NCBI GenBank assembly: GCA_029782365.1
Contig: JAKOUW010000096.1
Location: forward strand, 362,467 to 426,466
Length of the DNA: 64,000 nucleotides
Direction: 5' to 3'
Source of the DNA: Chloroflexota bacterium
Lineage (GTDB): Bacteria; Chloroflexota; Anaerolineae; Anaerolineales; UBA4823
The notes below the pieces were generated by a model, which saw nothing but the letters and a program-made list of their open reading frames with translations, was not told where the DNA came from and did not search any database. The position numbers and the translations under genes are program-made. Below, in pieces: positions 1 to 9,454 of this stretch (position 1 is its first letter; the number at the start of each line of letters is the position of its first letter).

Positions 1-2
1 AA

Positions 3-767
3 GCCGAAGCCGAGAAACAAATTACTCGTTACCTCCAGCACCGTGACAGGTTGGTCACAGTAAATGATTTTGAAACGATTACCTACCGCACGCCCGGCGC
101 TGATGTCGGCCGCGTGGAAGTCCTGCCGGCATACCACCCCCGTTTTTCTACGCAGTTCGGCGATGCTCCTGGCCTGGTTTCTCTGTTGGTTATCCCCAGT
201 TTCGATTACTTACATCCAGACACACCCGAGCCTTCTAAAACATTTCTGGACGCTATTTGCGCCTATCTAAACCCTCGCCGTCTCGTGACCACCGAGCTTT
301 ACCTGTGTGGCCCCGAATATGTCCCGATTTGGATTTCCATTGGTATCCAAAACCAACCGGGCCTCAGCGTAGCCGAACTGCGCGAACAGGTCAAAGCGGC
401 CGTTTATGCCTTCTTATCTCCCCTGCCGCCCTTCTCCGGCCTGCCGGTAGAAGATGTCATCACAAATTATTCCGCTGGAGCAAAAGGTTGGCCGCTGACC
501 AAGCCTGTGGTTGCCCTTGAATTAGCGGCAGTCGTCAGCCGCGTACCGGGCGTTATGGCCGTCAAGAATGTTTTGCTGTTCAAAGGTGACAACGCAGTTC
601 AACAGACTTCGATTGACCTGCAAGGCATCCAACTGCCTCGAATCGCTGGGCTTTCCGTCTCCATTGGCGATCCGTTGAGCGCCGCTCAGCTCGGTTTGAG
701 CAGTTCCACTCCGCCCAGCGGTCCGAAGCCTCTGCCGATTCCGATCATTCCTGAGGAGTGCCAGTAG
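3..767 (+). CDS. Putative eCIS/phage baseplate assembly protein J-like, C-terminal part (5' end outside window)
   Basis: Frame is open to the left window edge (AEAEKQITRYLQHRDRLVTVNDFETITYRTPGADVGRVEVLP...), resembling the 'R.VT..DFE......PGV.RV.V' segment of baseplate J family proteins. Overlaps the next CDS by about 10 nt. Confidence 0.7.
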   Translation, partial: AEAEKQITRYLQHRDRLVTVNDFETITYRTPGADVGRVEVLPAYHPRFSTQFGDAPGLVSLLVIPSFDYLHPDTPEPSKTFLDAICAYLNPRRLVTTELYLCGPEYVPIWISIGIQNQPGLSVAELREQVKAAVYAFLSPLPPFSGLPVEDVITNYSAGAKGWPLTKPVVALELAAVVSRVPGVMAVKNVLLFKGDNAVQQTSIDLQGIQLPRIAGLSVSIGDPLSAAQLGLSSSTPPSGPKPLPIPIIPEECQ

Positions 768-3649
768 TGGATGCCAACGGGGTACGCTACCACTTGCTGC
801 TCGGAGAAAGCAATTGGTCCTCTTGCCTGGATGAACTAGGCAAACCGCTTTCTACATCCTGGCAAGATGGAGCTGTTAATAATACCCACTTGGAGTGGGA
901 TGTTGAAAACAACCAGGTGATCTTACAGCCTTTGTTGTATTATTATGCCGCTTCGCCCGCCGACCGTCCGCCGGTGGTGGAAGACCGGCGCGGCGCAGCG
1001 CGCGATAACCTGGGCAACTGGTATTGGATTGATCCTTCCCAACAGCTAATCCGCACAGGTTCAGCAGGCAGTCGGGTTGTAGTGGATTTTTATCCGATCC
1101 CAGAACCATTCGCCTGCCTGCCCTCATCGGAGTCGCCTTTTCAACCGGTCGAAAGTGCTTTCCCAGGGAAAAGATTCGTTTTCAGCGGTTTAGCCATTAC
1201 AGAGGGTCAATACCTGGTTGTCGGCGTACTCGACCCCGCCGGTCTGTTGGTGTTCGATTTGCTCGGCGGCAGCGCGCCTCTCCAGGTGCTCTGGCCACGC
1301 GATATCCCTTTTGTACCTTTCGATATGGCGCCTGCGCCAGGCGGAGGTTTATGGATCCTCGACCGGCAAAACAAACGCTACTGGGCGCTTGACCGTTTCT
1401 TCAATATCTTAACTCTCGACCAGCAAGTGGTTCCAGGTCAACCTGCCCAGCCAGATATCTTCCAACCCACCAGTGGTTCAGCCCACAGCCATGCTGTGCT
1501 CAATTTTCCCCAAGGCATTCGCCTGGACGATTCAGCCAATCTGAACCCACTCGAGGATCCTATCGCCATCGAAGGCTTGCCCGATGGAACGGTTCTTGTT
1601 TTAGACCGCAAGCCATCTAAGAAATTTTCTTGGATCGCGCGCTATTGCTATGGGAAACAACTCGGCCGGGCTTTCACCCTTAAACTGATGCGTCGAGTCA
1701 TGCAGGAGTCCACCTTTGGCCATTTTCGCCTGACTGCCCATGATTTTGCCTTTGTTCCCGGCCATTCCACACCTGAAGGCGGTGTTCCCGATCGCCTGTA
1801 CATAGCCTCCTTTACCGGCAACCAGGCTTTTGCATTCCACATCACCTGGACAGATGCGGCTCTGATATTAAAACCCCTGCCAGAGATTTACCTCCCGATG
1901 CGCTTGTTCAGCGGCAAAGGGTTGGTGTGCGCCGGCGAGGATGTTTTTTACGACTTGGGTGAGCGCTGGCTCCAGCTGGTGCGTCAGATCCGCCCGCGTT
2001 ACCATTCGGATGCCGTCTTTTACCATACGTTCGATTCGCGCCTGCCTGGTTGTGTCTGGCACCGCCTGATGCTGGATGCCTGCTTGCCTCCAGATACCCA
2101 AATAACAATCAGCAGTCGAGCGGCCGATGAGCAGGCAGACTTGGAAATCCAACCCTGGCAGATAGAAACATTGTACTTGCGCAACGATGGTTCTGAGCTT
2201 CCCTTTGCATCCAATGTCTTCCGTAAGCCTGTCCAGCCTGGCAGCCCGCCGCCGTCCGTTCCGCTCGGTTCAGGCACTTGGGAAATGCTCTTCCAACATG
2301 CCCGTGGCCAGTTCATACAGCTAAAATTCGAATTATCTGGAAATGGGCAGCGCACCCCGCGTTTGCGTGCTATGCGCCTGTATTATCCACGCTTTTCTTA
2401 CCTTGAGCATTACCTTCCATCGCCTTATCGATATGATCCATCTTCCTCCTCTTTCCTGGAAAGATTCTTAGCCAACATGGAAGGCTTTTACACAGCGGCT
2501 GAGGACAAGATCATTCATGTCCGCCAGCTTTTCGATGTTGCCGGTGCGCCCCCCGAAGCGCTCGATTGGCTGGCTGGCTGGTTTGGAGCTTTGCTCGATC
2601 CTTCATGGGACGATTACCGGCGCCGTTTGTTCATCCGGTACGCTATGGTATTTTTCCAATTCCGGGGCACCTTGCGCGGTTTACGCATGGCACTGCGCCT
2701 GGCGTTGGATGAATGTATCACGCCCGATATTTTCACTGAACCGTGCTGTTCTGACCTGCCTTTTGCCGGGCAGAAGCCTTCTGCATTGCGGATCATCGAA
2801 TCATTTCGCTCGCGCCGCTTCCCGGGCGTGCTGCTCGGCGACCCCACCGATGTTCGACAGCAGGGTGTGGTGCAGGTTGGTGCGCTTTGGAAGCCCGATC
2901 AGGGCGGAGCTTTATTGAATAATCTTTATGAACAGGCGACGGGCATGAGCGCTGGGTACCCGATTCGCCAACCCCAAGGCGACCCGACCGCCTGGCAAAC
3001 ATTTTCCCTCAGCGCACTGGGCTTTATCCCCACCACCACCTCCTCAGATTGGAATCTATGGCAGGCTTATTTGATGCGTGCCTACGGCACCCCCGCCAAT
3101 TTTAATGATGCCTATGGACTTTCCGGCAAAGCCGGATTGGAGTCATTTGATGAAGCCGTACTCCCTTCAGACCTGCCTCCGGATGGTCCACCTTTGGAAG
3201 ATTGGTACAACTTTGAAACCGCGTTTTTACCAATGGCTCACAATGCTCACCATTTTGTTGTTTTATTACCGATGAAAGCTGGTTTATCCAAGGATTCACA
3301 GGTGTACCAGGACCGTCTCATTTTGGCGAAGAAGGTGATCGAGCTGGAAAAACCAGCCCACACCACCTATGATATTCGTTTATTCTGGGCGCTCTTTCGC
3401 ATCGGCGAGGCGCGCCTTGGGCTGGATACACAATTGGATGTCGGCAGCCGTAATCCGAATTTCCCAGGTCCATTCAATCTTGGCCGGGAGAGTCTCGGTG
3501 AAGCGTATCTGGCTTCTGACACGCCTCCGCTCCCTGCGGATCGCCTTTCACTGCAGGCTGGTTGCTTTCCAGGCGCTGGAGCGCCTCCTCCCCAGGCAAA
3601 ACAGCCTCAGATCCGTTATGCCAGAACTATCAACCGCTGTGCTGGTTAA
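758..3649 (+). CDS. Large baseplate protein with C-terminal tail protein I (P2 gpI/Afp12-like) domain and N-terminal propeller-like region
   Basis: GTG start overlapping the previous CDS. Contains 'LEHYLPSPYRYDPSSSSFLERFLANMEGFYTAAEDKIIHVRQLFDVAGAPPEALDWLAGWFGALLDPSWDDYRRRLFIRYAMVFFQFRGTLRGL', typical of the tail protein I family. N-terminal half has 'GGGLWILDRQNKRYWALD' type segments. Confidence 0.75.
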   Translation: MPVVDANGVRYHLLLGESNWSSCLDELGKPLSTSWQDGAVNNTHLEWDVENNQVILQPLLYYYAASPADRPPVVEDRRGAARDNLGNWYWIDPSQQLIRTGSAGSRVVVDFYPIPEPFACLPSSESPFQPVESAFPGKRFVFSGLAITEGQYLVVGVLDPAGLLVFDLLGGSAPLQVLWPRDIPFVPFDMAPAPGGGLWILDRQNKRYWALDRFFNILTLDQQVVPGQPAQPDIFQPTSGSAHSHAVLNFPQGIRLDDSANLNPLEDPIAIEGLPDGTVLVLDRKPSKKFSWIARYCYGKQLGRAFTLKLMRRVMQESTFGHFRLTAHDFAFVPGHSTPEGGVPDRLYIASFTGNQAFAFHITWTDAALILKPLPEIYLPMRLFSGKGLVCAGEDVFYDLGERWLQLVRQIRPRYHSDAVFYHTFDSRLPGCVWHRLMLDACLPPDTQITISSRAADEQADLEIQPWQIETLYLRNDGSELPFASNVFRKPVQPGSPPPSVPLGSGTWEMLFQHARGQFIQLKFELSGNGQRTPRLRAMRLYYPRFSYLEHYLPSPYRYDPSSSSFLERFLANMEGFYTAAEDKIIHVRQLFDVAGAPPEALDWLAGWFGALLDPSWDDYRRRLFIRYAMVFFQFRGTLRGLRMALRLALDECITPDIFTEPCCSDLPFAGQKPSALRIIESFRSRRFPGVLLGDPTDVRQQGVVQVGALWKPDQGGALLNNLYEQATGMSAGYPIRQPQGDPTAWQTFSLSALGFIPTTTSSDWNLWQAYLMRAYGTPANFNDAYGLSGKAGLESFDEAVLPSDLPPDGPPLEDWYNFETAFLPMAHNAHHFVVLLPMKAGLSKDSQVYQDRLILAKKVIELEKPAHTTYDIRLFWALFRIGEARLGLDTQLDVGSRNPNFPGPFNLGRESLGEAYLASDTPPLPADRLSLQAGCFPGAGAPPPQAKQPQIRYARTINRCAG

Positions 3650-3680
3650 TTGCTATCGTTCGCCTAAAAGGAGTTAGTTT

Positions 3681-5537
3681 ATGAGTTTTTCACCTGTCCC
3701 CATCAGCAGCGCATCAGCCTCTTTAGATCCATCCAAGCATGTCAACTATACCCTGGGCATGATCCTCGGTGTGGATGACTTGAATCAAGACTTTGTGTAT
3801 CATGCAAACCGCGAACAGTGGATCGTGCGTGACCTGATCGGCTACGGTACAGCCTGCGGCATGCAGGTCTCAAAGGATGAATCCGACATCAACAAAGGTC
3901 CCAGTCTCACGGTCTCTCCTGGTGTGGCTCTCAACCCAGCCGGGCAATTTATTCGCGTCACACCAGCCCAATGCGCCTATCTGAATGCCTGGTTAAATAG
4001 CGACAAAGTCAAAGCTACCGTCGCGACTAATTTAGATGAAGGCAAATCAACGACTGTATTTATTAAACTCTGTTACCGCTCCTGCTTGACCGATTCGGTG
4101 CCCGTTCCAGGCGAAGCCTGCCGGACAGAGGATTCGGGAGACTTGCTCGTGCCCTCCCGTGTTCAGGATGATTTCAGCCTGGATTTCAGCTTCGACTCGA
4201 TTGATCAAAACGAAGAGACTGGCCTGCGTGCCTTTGTCGCCTGGCTGCGCTTGGTGAAAATAGCTGCACCTGGATCGGATTTAAATGTATTTTTAACCGC
4301 ATTACGCACAGCCGCTGGCCAAAAATTTGTCAATGCTCCCGATGCCAGCCTGGCTATGGATGCTGACACAATTTACGACTACCTGCGCTCGGCCTTTTTG
4401 GTCTGGACAACTGAATTTCGTCCAACCCTGCGCGGCGTCGATGCAGATTGTGTGACTCCTTCCACACAAGATTGCGTCATGTTATCAGCATTGACATTTC
4501 AAGTCACTGGCTCTGAACAAACAGGTTGGGCTGTGAACGGCAGTGTTACCATTGATGAAAGCGCCCGCCCGTATCTACTTCACTTGAGAATCCTGCAGGA
4601 ATGGCTGCTCACTGCTTCAAGCAAGCCGCTGGTGCCAGACGACAGCTTATTCGTCACAGAAATGACCTATGGCCAGGCATCGACTGCAGGCGTATCAGAT
4701 CATTACGCCCGCGCTGATCACACACACGGCACCCCTCCGGCCATCACCTTGCCATCTCCAGATGACACAGCCCTTAAAACAGAAAAGAGTTTTAGTCAAG
4801 ATTCAGACCCTGGCAAATCCGACCATTTTGCACGCGCCGATCATACCCATGGGACGCCAGATATGGGCGCTGTGCCCAGCCCGGATGATAACCGCCTGGT
4901 AGCAGAAACCACATTCAGCCAGTCAGCGAATGCTGGCCAATCCACCAGCTTCGCCCGCGCCGACCACACGCACGGCACCCCGCCCGATCCGATTCCTCCT
5001 CATGTCGCCAACGCGGCTGCGCACAAACTCGATGGGGATGTCACCGGAGCGCTCAACCGCACCTTCATTGATCTCATCCAGGGACAACCCTTGAAAGCAG
5101 CTAATCCCGCAGATGGCCAATACTTGAAATATGTGAAGGATCATTGGGAGCCTTCCGCTGGGCCTGCTGGCACCCAGGGCAATTGCGTTTTGCGGCCATT
5201 CAATGCACCAGACTATTTCATCATGGCCGCCGGCGTGGTGCAGATCGATTCAGCAAAACCTTTCGCTGCTATGATCACATCTTACAACAATTTAGATGTA
5301 TCTGCTTTCAATCGGGGTAAATTCGGCATCGAGATCACGCTGAAATTTGACGGGTATGATCCAGGCCGAAAGTATATTGTGAAGCTTACGCCCTGGCCGG
5401 ACCGCGATACCATGCCATATATTTCCTGGGTGATCGATACCAAGGAAGGCATCAAGGTGGCGGTCGGAAGCATGCAGACAGGCTTCGATGGCCAGGCGGT
5501 CGGCAGCTTAATGGTCGAAATCAGCGAATTCAATTAA
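3681..5537 (+). CDS. eCIS-associated structural protein with three tandem ARADHTHGTP repeats (possible fibre/spike-like protein)
   Basis: Good RBS (aaggag). N-terminal 'YTLGMILGVDDLNQDFVYHANREQWIVRDLIGYGTACGMQV' module. Three 41-aa repeats ending in ARADHTHGTP. Confidence 0.55.
   Translation: MSFSPVPISSASASLDPSKHVNYTLGMILGVDDLNQDFVYHANREQWIVRDLIGYGTACGMQVSKDESDINKGPSLTVSPGVALNPAGQFIRVTPAQCAYLNAWLNSDKVKATVATNLDEGKSTTVFIKLCYRSCLTDSVPVPGEACRTEDSGDLLVPSRVQDDFSLDFSFDSIDQNEETGLRAFVAWLRLVKIAAPGSDLNVFLTALRTAAGQKFVNAPDASLAMDADTIYDYLRSAFLVWTTEFRPTLRGVDADCVTPSTQDCVMLSALTFQVTGSEQTGWAVNGSVTIDESARPYLLHLRILQEWLLTASSKPLVPDDSLFVTEMTYGQASTAGVSDHYARADHTHGTPPAITLPSPDDTALKTEKSFSQDSDPGKSDHFARADHTHGTPDMGAVPSPDDNRLVAETTFSQSANAGQSTSFARADHTHGTPPDPIPPHVANAAAHKLDGDVTGALNRTFIDLIQGQPLKAANPADGQYLKYVKDHWEPSAGPAGTQGNCVLRPFNAPDYFIMAAGVVQIDSAKPFAAMITSYNNLDVSAFNRGKFGIEITLKFDGYDPGRKYIVKLTPWPDRDTMPYISWVIDTKEGIKVAVGSMQTGFDGQAVGSLMVEISEFN
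4635..4982 (+). repeat. Three in-frame 123-bp repeats encoding ...ARADHTHGTP
   Basis: Repeat units begin at 4635, 4758 and 4881 (spacing exactly 123 nt = 41 codons). Confidence 0.9.
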
Positions 5538-5552
5538 GCGGAGTTGGACCAT

Positions 5553-7733
5553 ATGGACAAAGTTTTTACCGAACAACCGATCCTGGATGCTGGTATCCGT
5601 TCTGTCAACTTTTTTAATGGCCGTTTGCTCACGGCAGAAGATCTGACAGCAGAACAAACCGCCAATCTGCTTGCCAACCGCATGTTAGGCCAGGCTATCG
5701 GTGCAGGCATTGCTGCAGGATTTTTCGTCAGCCTGGCAGGCAAAGCCGAAGATTTCTCTGTCACTGTCCAGGCAGGCCTGGCTGTCAACCGCCGTGGAGA
5801 TGTCCTCCAGCTTGCCCAAAATGAGATTGTGTCCCTCACGGGCAGTGTAAAGAATCCTTCTGACCAGGTGGCTTCCGTATTCTCGGATTGCACCGCCTCG
5901 CCTTCCGGCCAATTCACTCCCACCGGCCTGTATTTGTTGACTATTTCTCCAGCCTCAGCAGGAGAAGGCCGGGCGCCGACCAGCGGATTAGGCAATACCA
6001 CAGCCTCTTGCAATACTCGGTTTATCGTCCAGGGAGTAACTTTTCACCTGATCCGCCTGTCCACGCCCGCTATCTCGAACCAACTGCGCAACATCCTGGC
6101 TTACCAGTCCTTCGGCTTCCTTTCCTCCGACAATCCCCCGACTGCCAATCCGTCGCCGTTACTGACGGCCCTGGAATCGCCATTTGCCTCCCAGCCTTCT
6201 GCGTATGGACTGCTTGACTCGCTCAGCCCCGACAAATACCCTGTTTGTCATGTTCCGCTGGCGTTAATCTTCACGACTCCCGGACAGGTGAATTTTATCG
6301 ACAACTGGTCTGTCCGCCGCCTGGTCACCCCACAAACGGTCACACAGCCATGGCAAATCTTCCAGAGCCCGCGCCGCATCAGCGAAGCTCTGGCCGCCTT
6401 CCTTCAATTCCAGGAGCACCTCTCTGACCTGCTGGCAAACAAGTTGCTCACCAGCGCCTCCGCCGCTTCTACGTATTTCAAAATGCTGCCTCCCGTTGGT
6501 CTGTTGCCCAGCCCTTCCGGCGGACTCGATTGGCACAATTTTCTCGGCTCACATGGACCTGCATACGAAATCCGCCCGGATAGCGGTTTGCTGACTCAAT
6601 TGCTCGCAGAAGCGCTCACTTGCTCACCATTTGTGGTCGAGGACAGCGTTCGCCCACCGGCCGCCCTGGATGTTTACGCCGTTCCGGTCAGCCCAATCAA
6701 CCTGGTGAAGGCACTGGATGCCAACCTGGCCGGCCAATTGGAGCAGGTAGACCATGATACACTTTCAAATCTTCTAAACCTCAACCAGAATGACCCGGGG
6801 TTTGTTCTTTTCACCCGCTCGCAGCGCGGCCGCGTCCGCCTCTTCTTCACGCCGCACAATTTTCAAAATTCGAAAGCTTCCTTCGATATCGCTTCAACTG
6901 AATCCAACCTGGATTTCCAGGGCAGCTTTGCATCCAATGGAGATATCGTATCCCCAGATCTGGAGCATGGATTTTACCTGGTCAACGGTGCCATCCAAGG
7001 TTTTAAACCTATTCCTCCATATGCAGCTAAGGTCAACCCAGGCCAGGTAACAAAAATCCAAATCACCCCCGTAGCTTTAACCTTACGCTTGTGCTTGGTG
7101 AGGGAGCTTATTGATCAAATTAATCTGCGCAGTGTGCGCTTTTGTCTCGTGGAAGGCACCTTCGACGATGCAGTCGTTCTCTCTGCCAACCAGCCGTGGG
7201 CAAATTATTTCCCCATCGATGTGAGTGACCTGGCGGCTCAAAAACAACTGCATGACTGGCAAGATGTTTTCGAATCACGCTACCCAGAACAAGGCATTGC
7301 TAAGAGCGACCCGCAAATCTTGATCAGCGATACTCTGGCTAAATTTGGCGAGGCTGTCAAAGCAGATGGAAAAGCGAAGATCAATATTATTCAAAAAACG
7401 GTAGATTCAGCTCAGGCTTTTGTCGTTTTTGGTGAGATTGGGTTCCCCCTCACCATGGTGGCGAATACCAATATCAATCGCGACCCCCTGCCATTGGTGA
7501 ATTTAGCTAAAACCCTCGATACTGGAATAAGCAAAGGCATCTTAATCAACCAAAACACAGTCACAATGTTGATGATCAAGAGGATGTTGAAATACGGTAT
7601 TCTCTATGTGGAGCAGGCGGCTGGCGCCTGGCTGGAGTTGATAATGGATGCCGCCGGAGTTTCCAAAACCCAGGCATCTCTTATCATTCAGACTTTCATC
7701 CGCTTGCTGATGGAGTACGACAAAACTGCATGA
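5553..7733 (+). CDS. eCIS-cluster conserved protein related to the preceding gene
   Basis: 'SVNFFNGRLLTAEDLTAEQTANLLANRMLGQAIGAGIAAGFFVSLAGKAEDFSVTVQAGLAVNRRGDVLQL' parallels the N-terminus of the 3681 ORF. ATG at 5553 has better RBS spacing than TTG at 5544. Confidence 0.5.
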   Translation: MDKVFTEQPILDAGIRSVNFFNGRLLTAEDLTAEQTANLLANRMLGQAIGAGIAAGFFVSLAGKAEDFSVTVQAGLAVNRRGDVLQLAQNEIVSLTGSVKNPSDQVASVFSDCTASPSGQFTPTGLYLLTISPASAGEGRAPTSGLGNTTASCNTRFIVQGVTFHLIRLSTPAISNQLRNILAYQSFGFLSSDNPPTANPSPLLTALESPFASQPSAYGLLDSLSPDKYPVCHVPLALIFTTPGQVNFIDNWSVRRLVTPQTVTQPWQIFQSPRRISEALAAFLQFQEHLSDLLANKLLTSASAASTYFKMLPPVGLLPSPSGGLDWHNFLGSHGPAYEIRPDSGLLTQLLAEALTCSPFVVEDSVRPPAALDVYAVPVSPINLVKALDANLAGQLEQVDHDTLSNLLNLNQNDPGFVLFTRSQRGRVRLFFTPHNFQNSKASFDIASTESNLDFQGSFASNGDIVSPDLEHGFYLVNGAIQGFKPIPPYAAKVNPGQVTKIQITPVALTLRLCLVRELIDQINLRSVRFCLVEGTFDDAVVLSANQPWANYFPIDVSDLAAQKQLHDWQDVFESRYPEQGIAKSDPQILISDTLAKFGEAVKADGKAKINIIQKTVDSAQAFVVFGEIGFPLTMVANTNINRDPLPLVNLAKTLDTGISKGILINQNTVTMLMIKRMLKYGILYVEQAAGAWLELIMDAAGVSKTQASLIIQTFIRLLMEYDKTA

Positions 7734-9454
7734 ACCTGCCGGTAACACTTCGCGCGCAACCAAATGGAGTGATCCAGCGCCTGCGCCTGCTGGGCGGCTG
7801 GCAGGATACCCTCTCCGCTCGCTTGCGCCTGGAGTCCTTGCTCAATGCCGTGACTTTTAACATTCCCGGTTTGCCTCAAACTGCTTTGCTGGTAGTGGAC
7901 CAACTGCGCATCATCGAAAGTCTTTCCAAAAGGGATGAGCATCGCCTTTCTTTCTCATCAGGCAGCCGGGCCTGGGAACGAACTTTGGGCAGACAGCTCG
8001 CTTCGCTGGCTGCCCAGGCAGTGCGTCCAGCTCTTTCTCCGGTTCCGCCCGGAGTTTCCGCCGTTGTGTTTCTGGATGAAACAGAGCTGCTGGTTTCCCT
8101 GGCGCGTGACTTGCTGAACGGAGATGCATCCAGGCGTTGGTGGTGGCAGGCCGTCTATCCTTCAGGCGACTACTCAACCGAATTAATCACAACGTTGTTG
8201 GCTGAACCTCAATACTTACCTGTGTTCATTGAACAGCTCGCCCAGATTGGCGAGGCGGCCGCTTTCACTCGACTGATTGGCGAAGTGGTATGCCAACGGC
8301 TCTCGTACGCACTGCTTACCTTTTTCCAGATCTTCGGCCTGGAGGCCCTTCTGGAGACTTCTCGGTTCTCGCAAATCGATGGGGAGATGAAGGGTGCGCC
8401 GTCCTCAGACATTGGGAATTTATTCCCTGGCGGTGGAACCCTGACACCTGCCAGCACATCCACAGCTAAGCCGCTGTCGGCCAATGACACGCCGGCGCTG
8501 ACACATCAATTTTATGCGTTAGCAGGGGCACGTGTGCGCGCTGCTCTGCCTGCGGTTAATCTCGCGGCTCGCTTTTTGCTTATCTTAGCTTCCGCTGTCC
8601 ATCGCCATCCCACCCAGGTTCGCCAGGTGGCCGCTCTTTTCAACCAACCAGTCGCGCTGGATGCTTCTTCACAGCCTGTAACGCCGGGTATCATGGGAGA
8701 AGCCCAAGAGAAACCGCTTCAGTCAATACCCACCTCGCCAGGCGATCCGAGATTGTTGATTAATCTTCCTCCCGATTCAGTAATTCAAGAGGAAATCACT
8801 GTAGTCCATCCTCCAGATAAACCTAGTTCTGCCGATCCTGGATTACTCATATCCGAGGAAGATTCTTTTCAATTGTTTGAGAAGCCGGGGATGATTTCTA
8901 CACGCTTTGGTGGATTATTCTATTTGCTGAACCTGGCTGTTTTTCTCGGCATTTACAATGACTTCACCCGGCCTGCCGACCCTGGTTGGCTGTTTTCACC
9001 CTGGGATTTGCTCGCCTTATTGGGTGATCGATGGATCGGTGCGGAATTACATTCCGACCCACTCTGGCCTACCCTGGAACGCCTTGCCGGGAGGAAACCA
9101 GGGGAATGGACTGCCGAATTGGTATTGGCCTCTTTCACTCCACCTGAAGGTTGGCGCAGCCATCTTAACTTGCCTCACAGCCATAATTTGCCGCCGGAAA
9201 GCCCCGCATGGCTGGATTCTCTGGCAAGTATCATGCTCTGGCGCCTGTCGCAAGCATTTGGAAAGGCGATGGATACCGGGCAAGTTGGGCTTGAATTGGT
9301 TCAGCCAGCCCGCGTGTGGACATCATCCACACGCCTGGATGTACATTTCCGCCTGGTTGATCATCCTTTAGAACTCCGCCTGGCCGGCTTAGATCGAGAC
9401 TTGGGTTGGCTGCCCGCCGCTGGCCGTTCAATTTATTATCATTATGAAACCTGA
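7730..9454 (+). CDS. Conserved eCIS-cluster protein of unknown function
   Basis: ATGA overlap with the upstream stop and overlap with the downstream ATPase. 574-aa uninterrupted ORF in the same operon. No family recognised. Confidence 0.5.
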   Translation: MNLPVTLRAQPNGVIQRLRLLGGWQDTLSARLRLESLLNAVTFNIPGLPQTALLVVDQLRIIESLSKRDEHRLSFSSGSRAWERTLGRQLASLAAQAVRPALSPVPPGVSAVVFLDETELLVSLARDLLNGDASRRWWWQAVYPSGDYSTELITTLLAEPQYLPVFIEQLAQIGEAAAFTRLIGEVVCQRLSYALLTFFQIFGLEALLETSRFSQIDGEMKGAPSSDIGNLFPGGGTLTPASTSTAKPLSANDTPALTHQFYALAGARVRAALPAVNLAARFLLILASAVHRHPTQVRQVAALFNQPVALDASSQPVTPGIMGEAQEKPLQSIPTSPGDPRLLINLPPDSVIQEEITVVHPPDKPSSADPGLLISEEDSFQLFEKPGMISTRFGGLFYLLNLAVFLGIYNDFTRPADPGWLFSPWDLLALLGDRWIGAELHSDPLWPTLERLAGRKPGEWTAELVLASFTPPEGWRSHLNLPHSHNLPPESPAWLDSLASIMLWRLSQAFGKAMDTGQVGLELVQPARVWTSSTRLDVHFRLVDHPLELRLAGLDRDLGWLPAAGRSIYYHYET

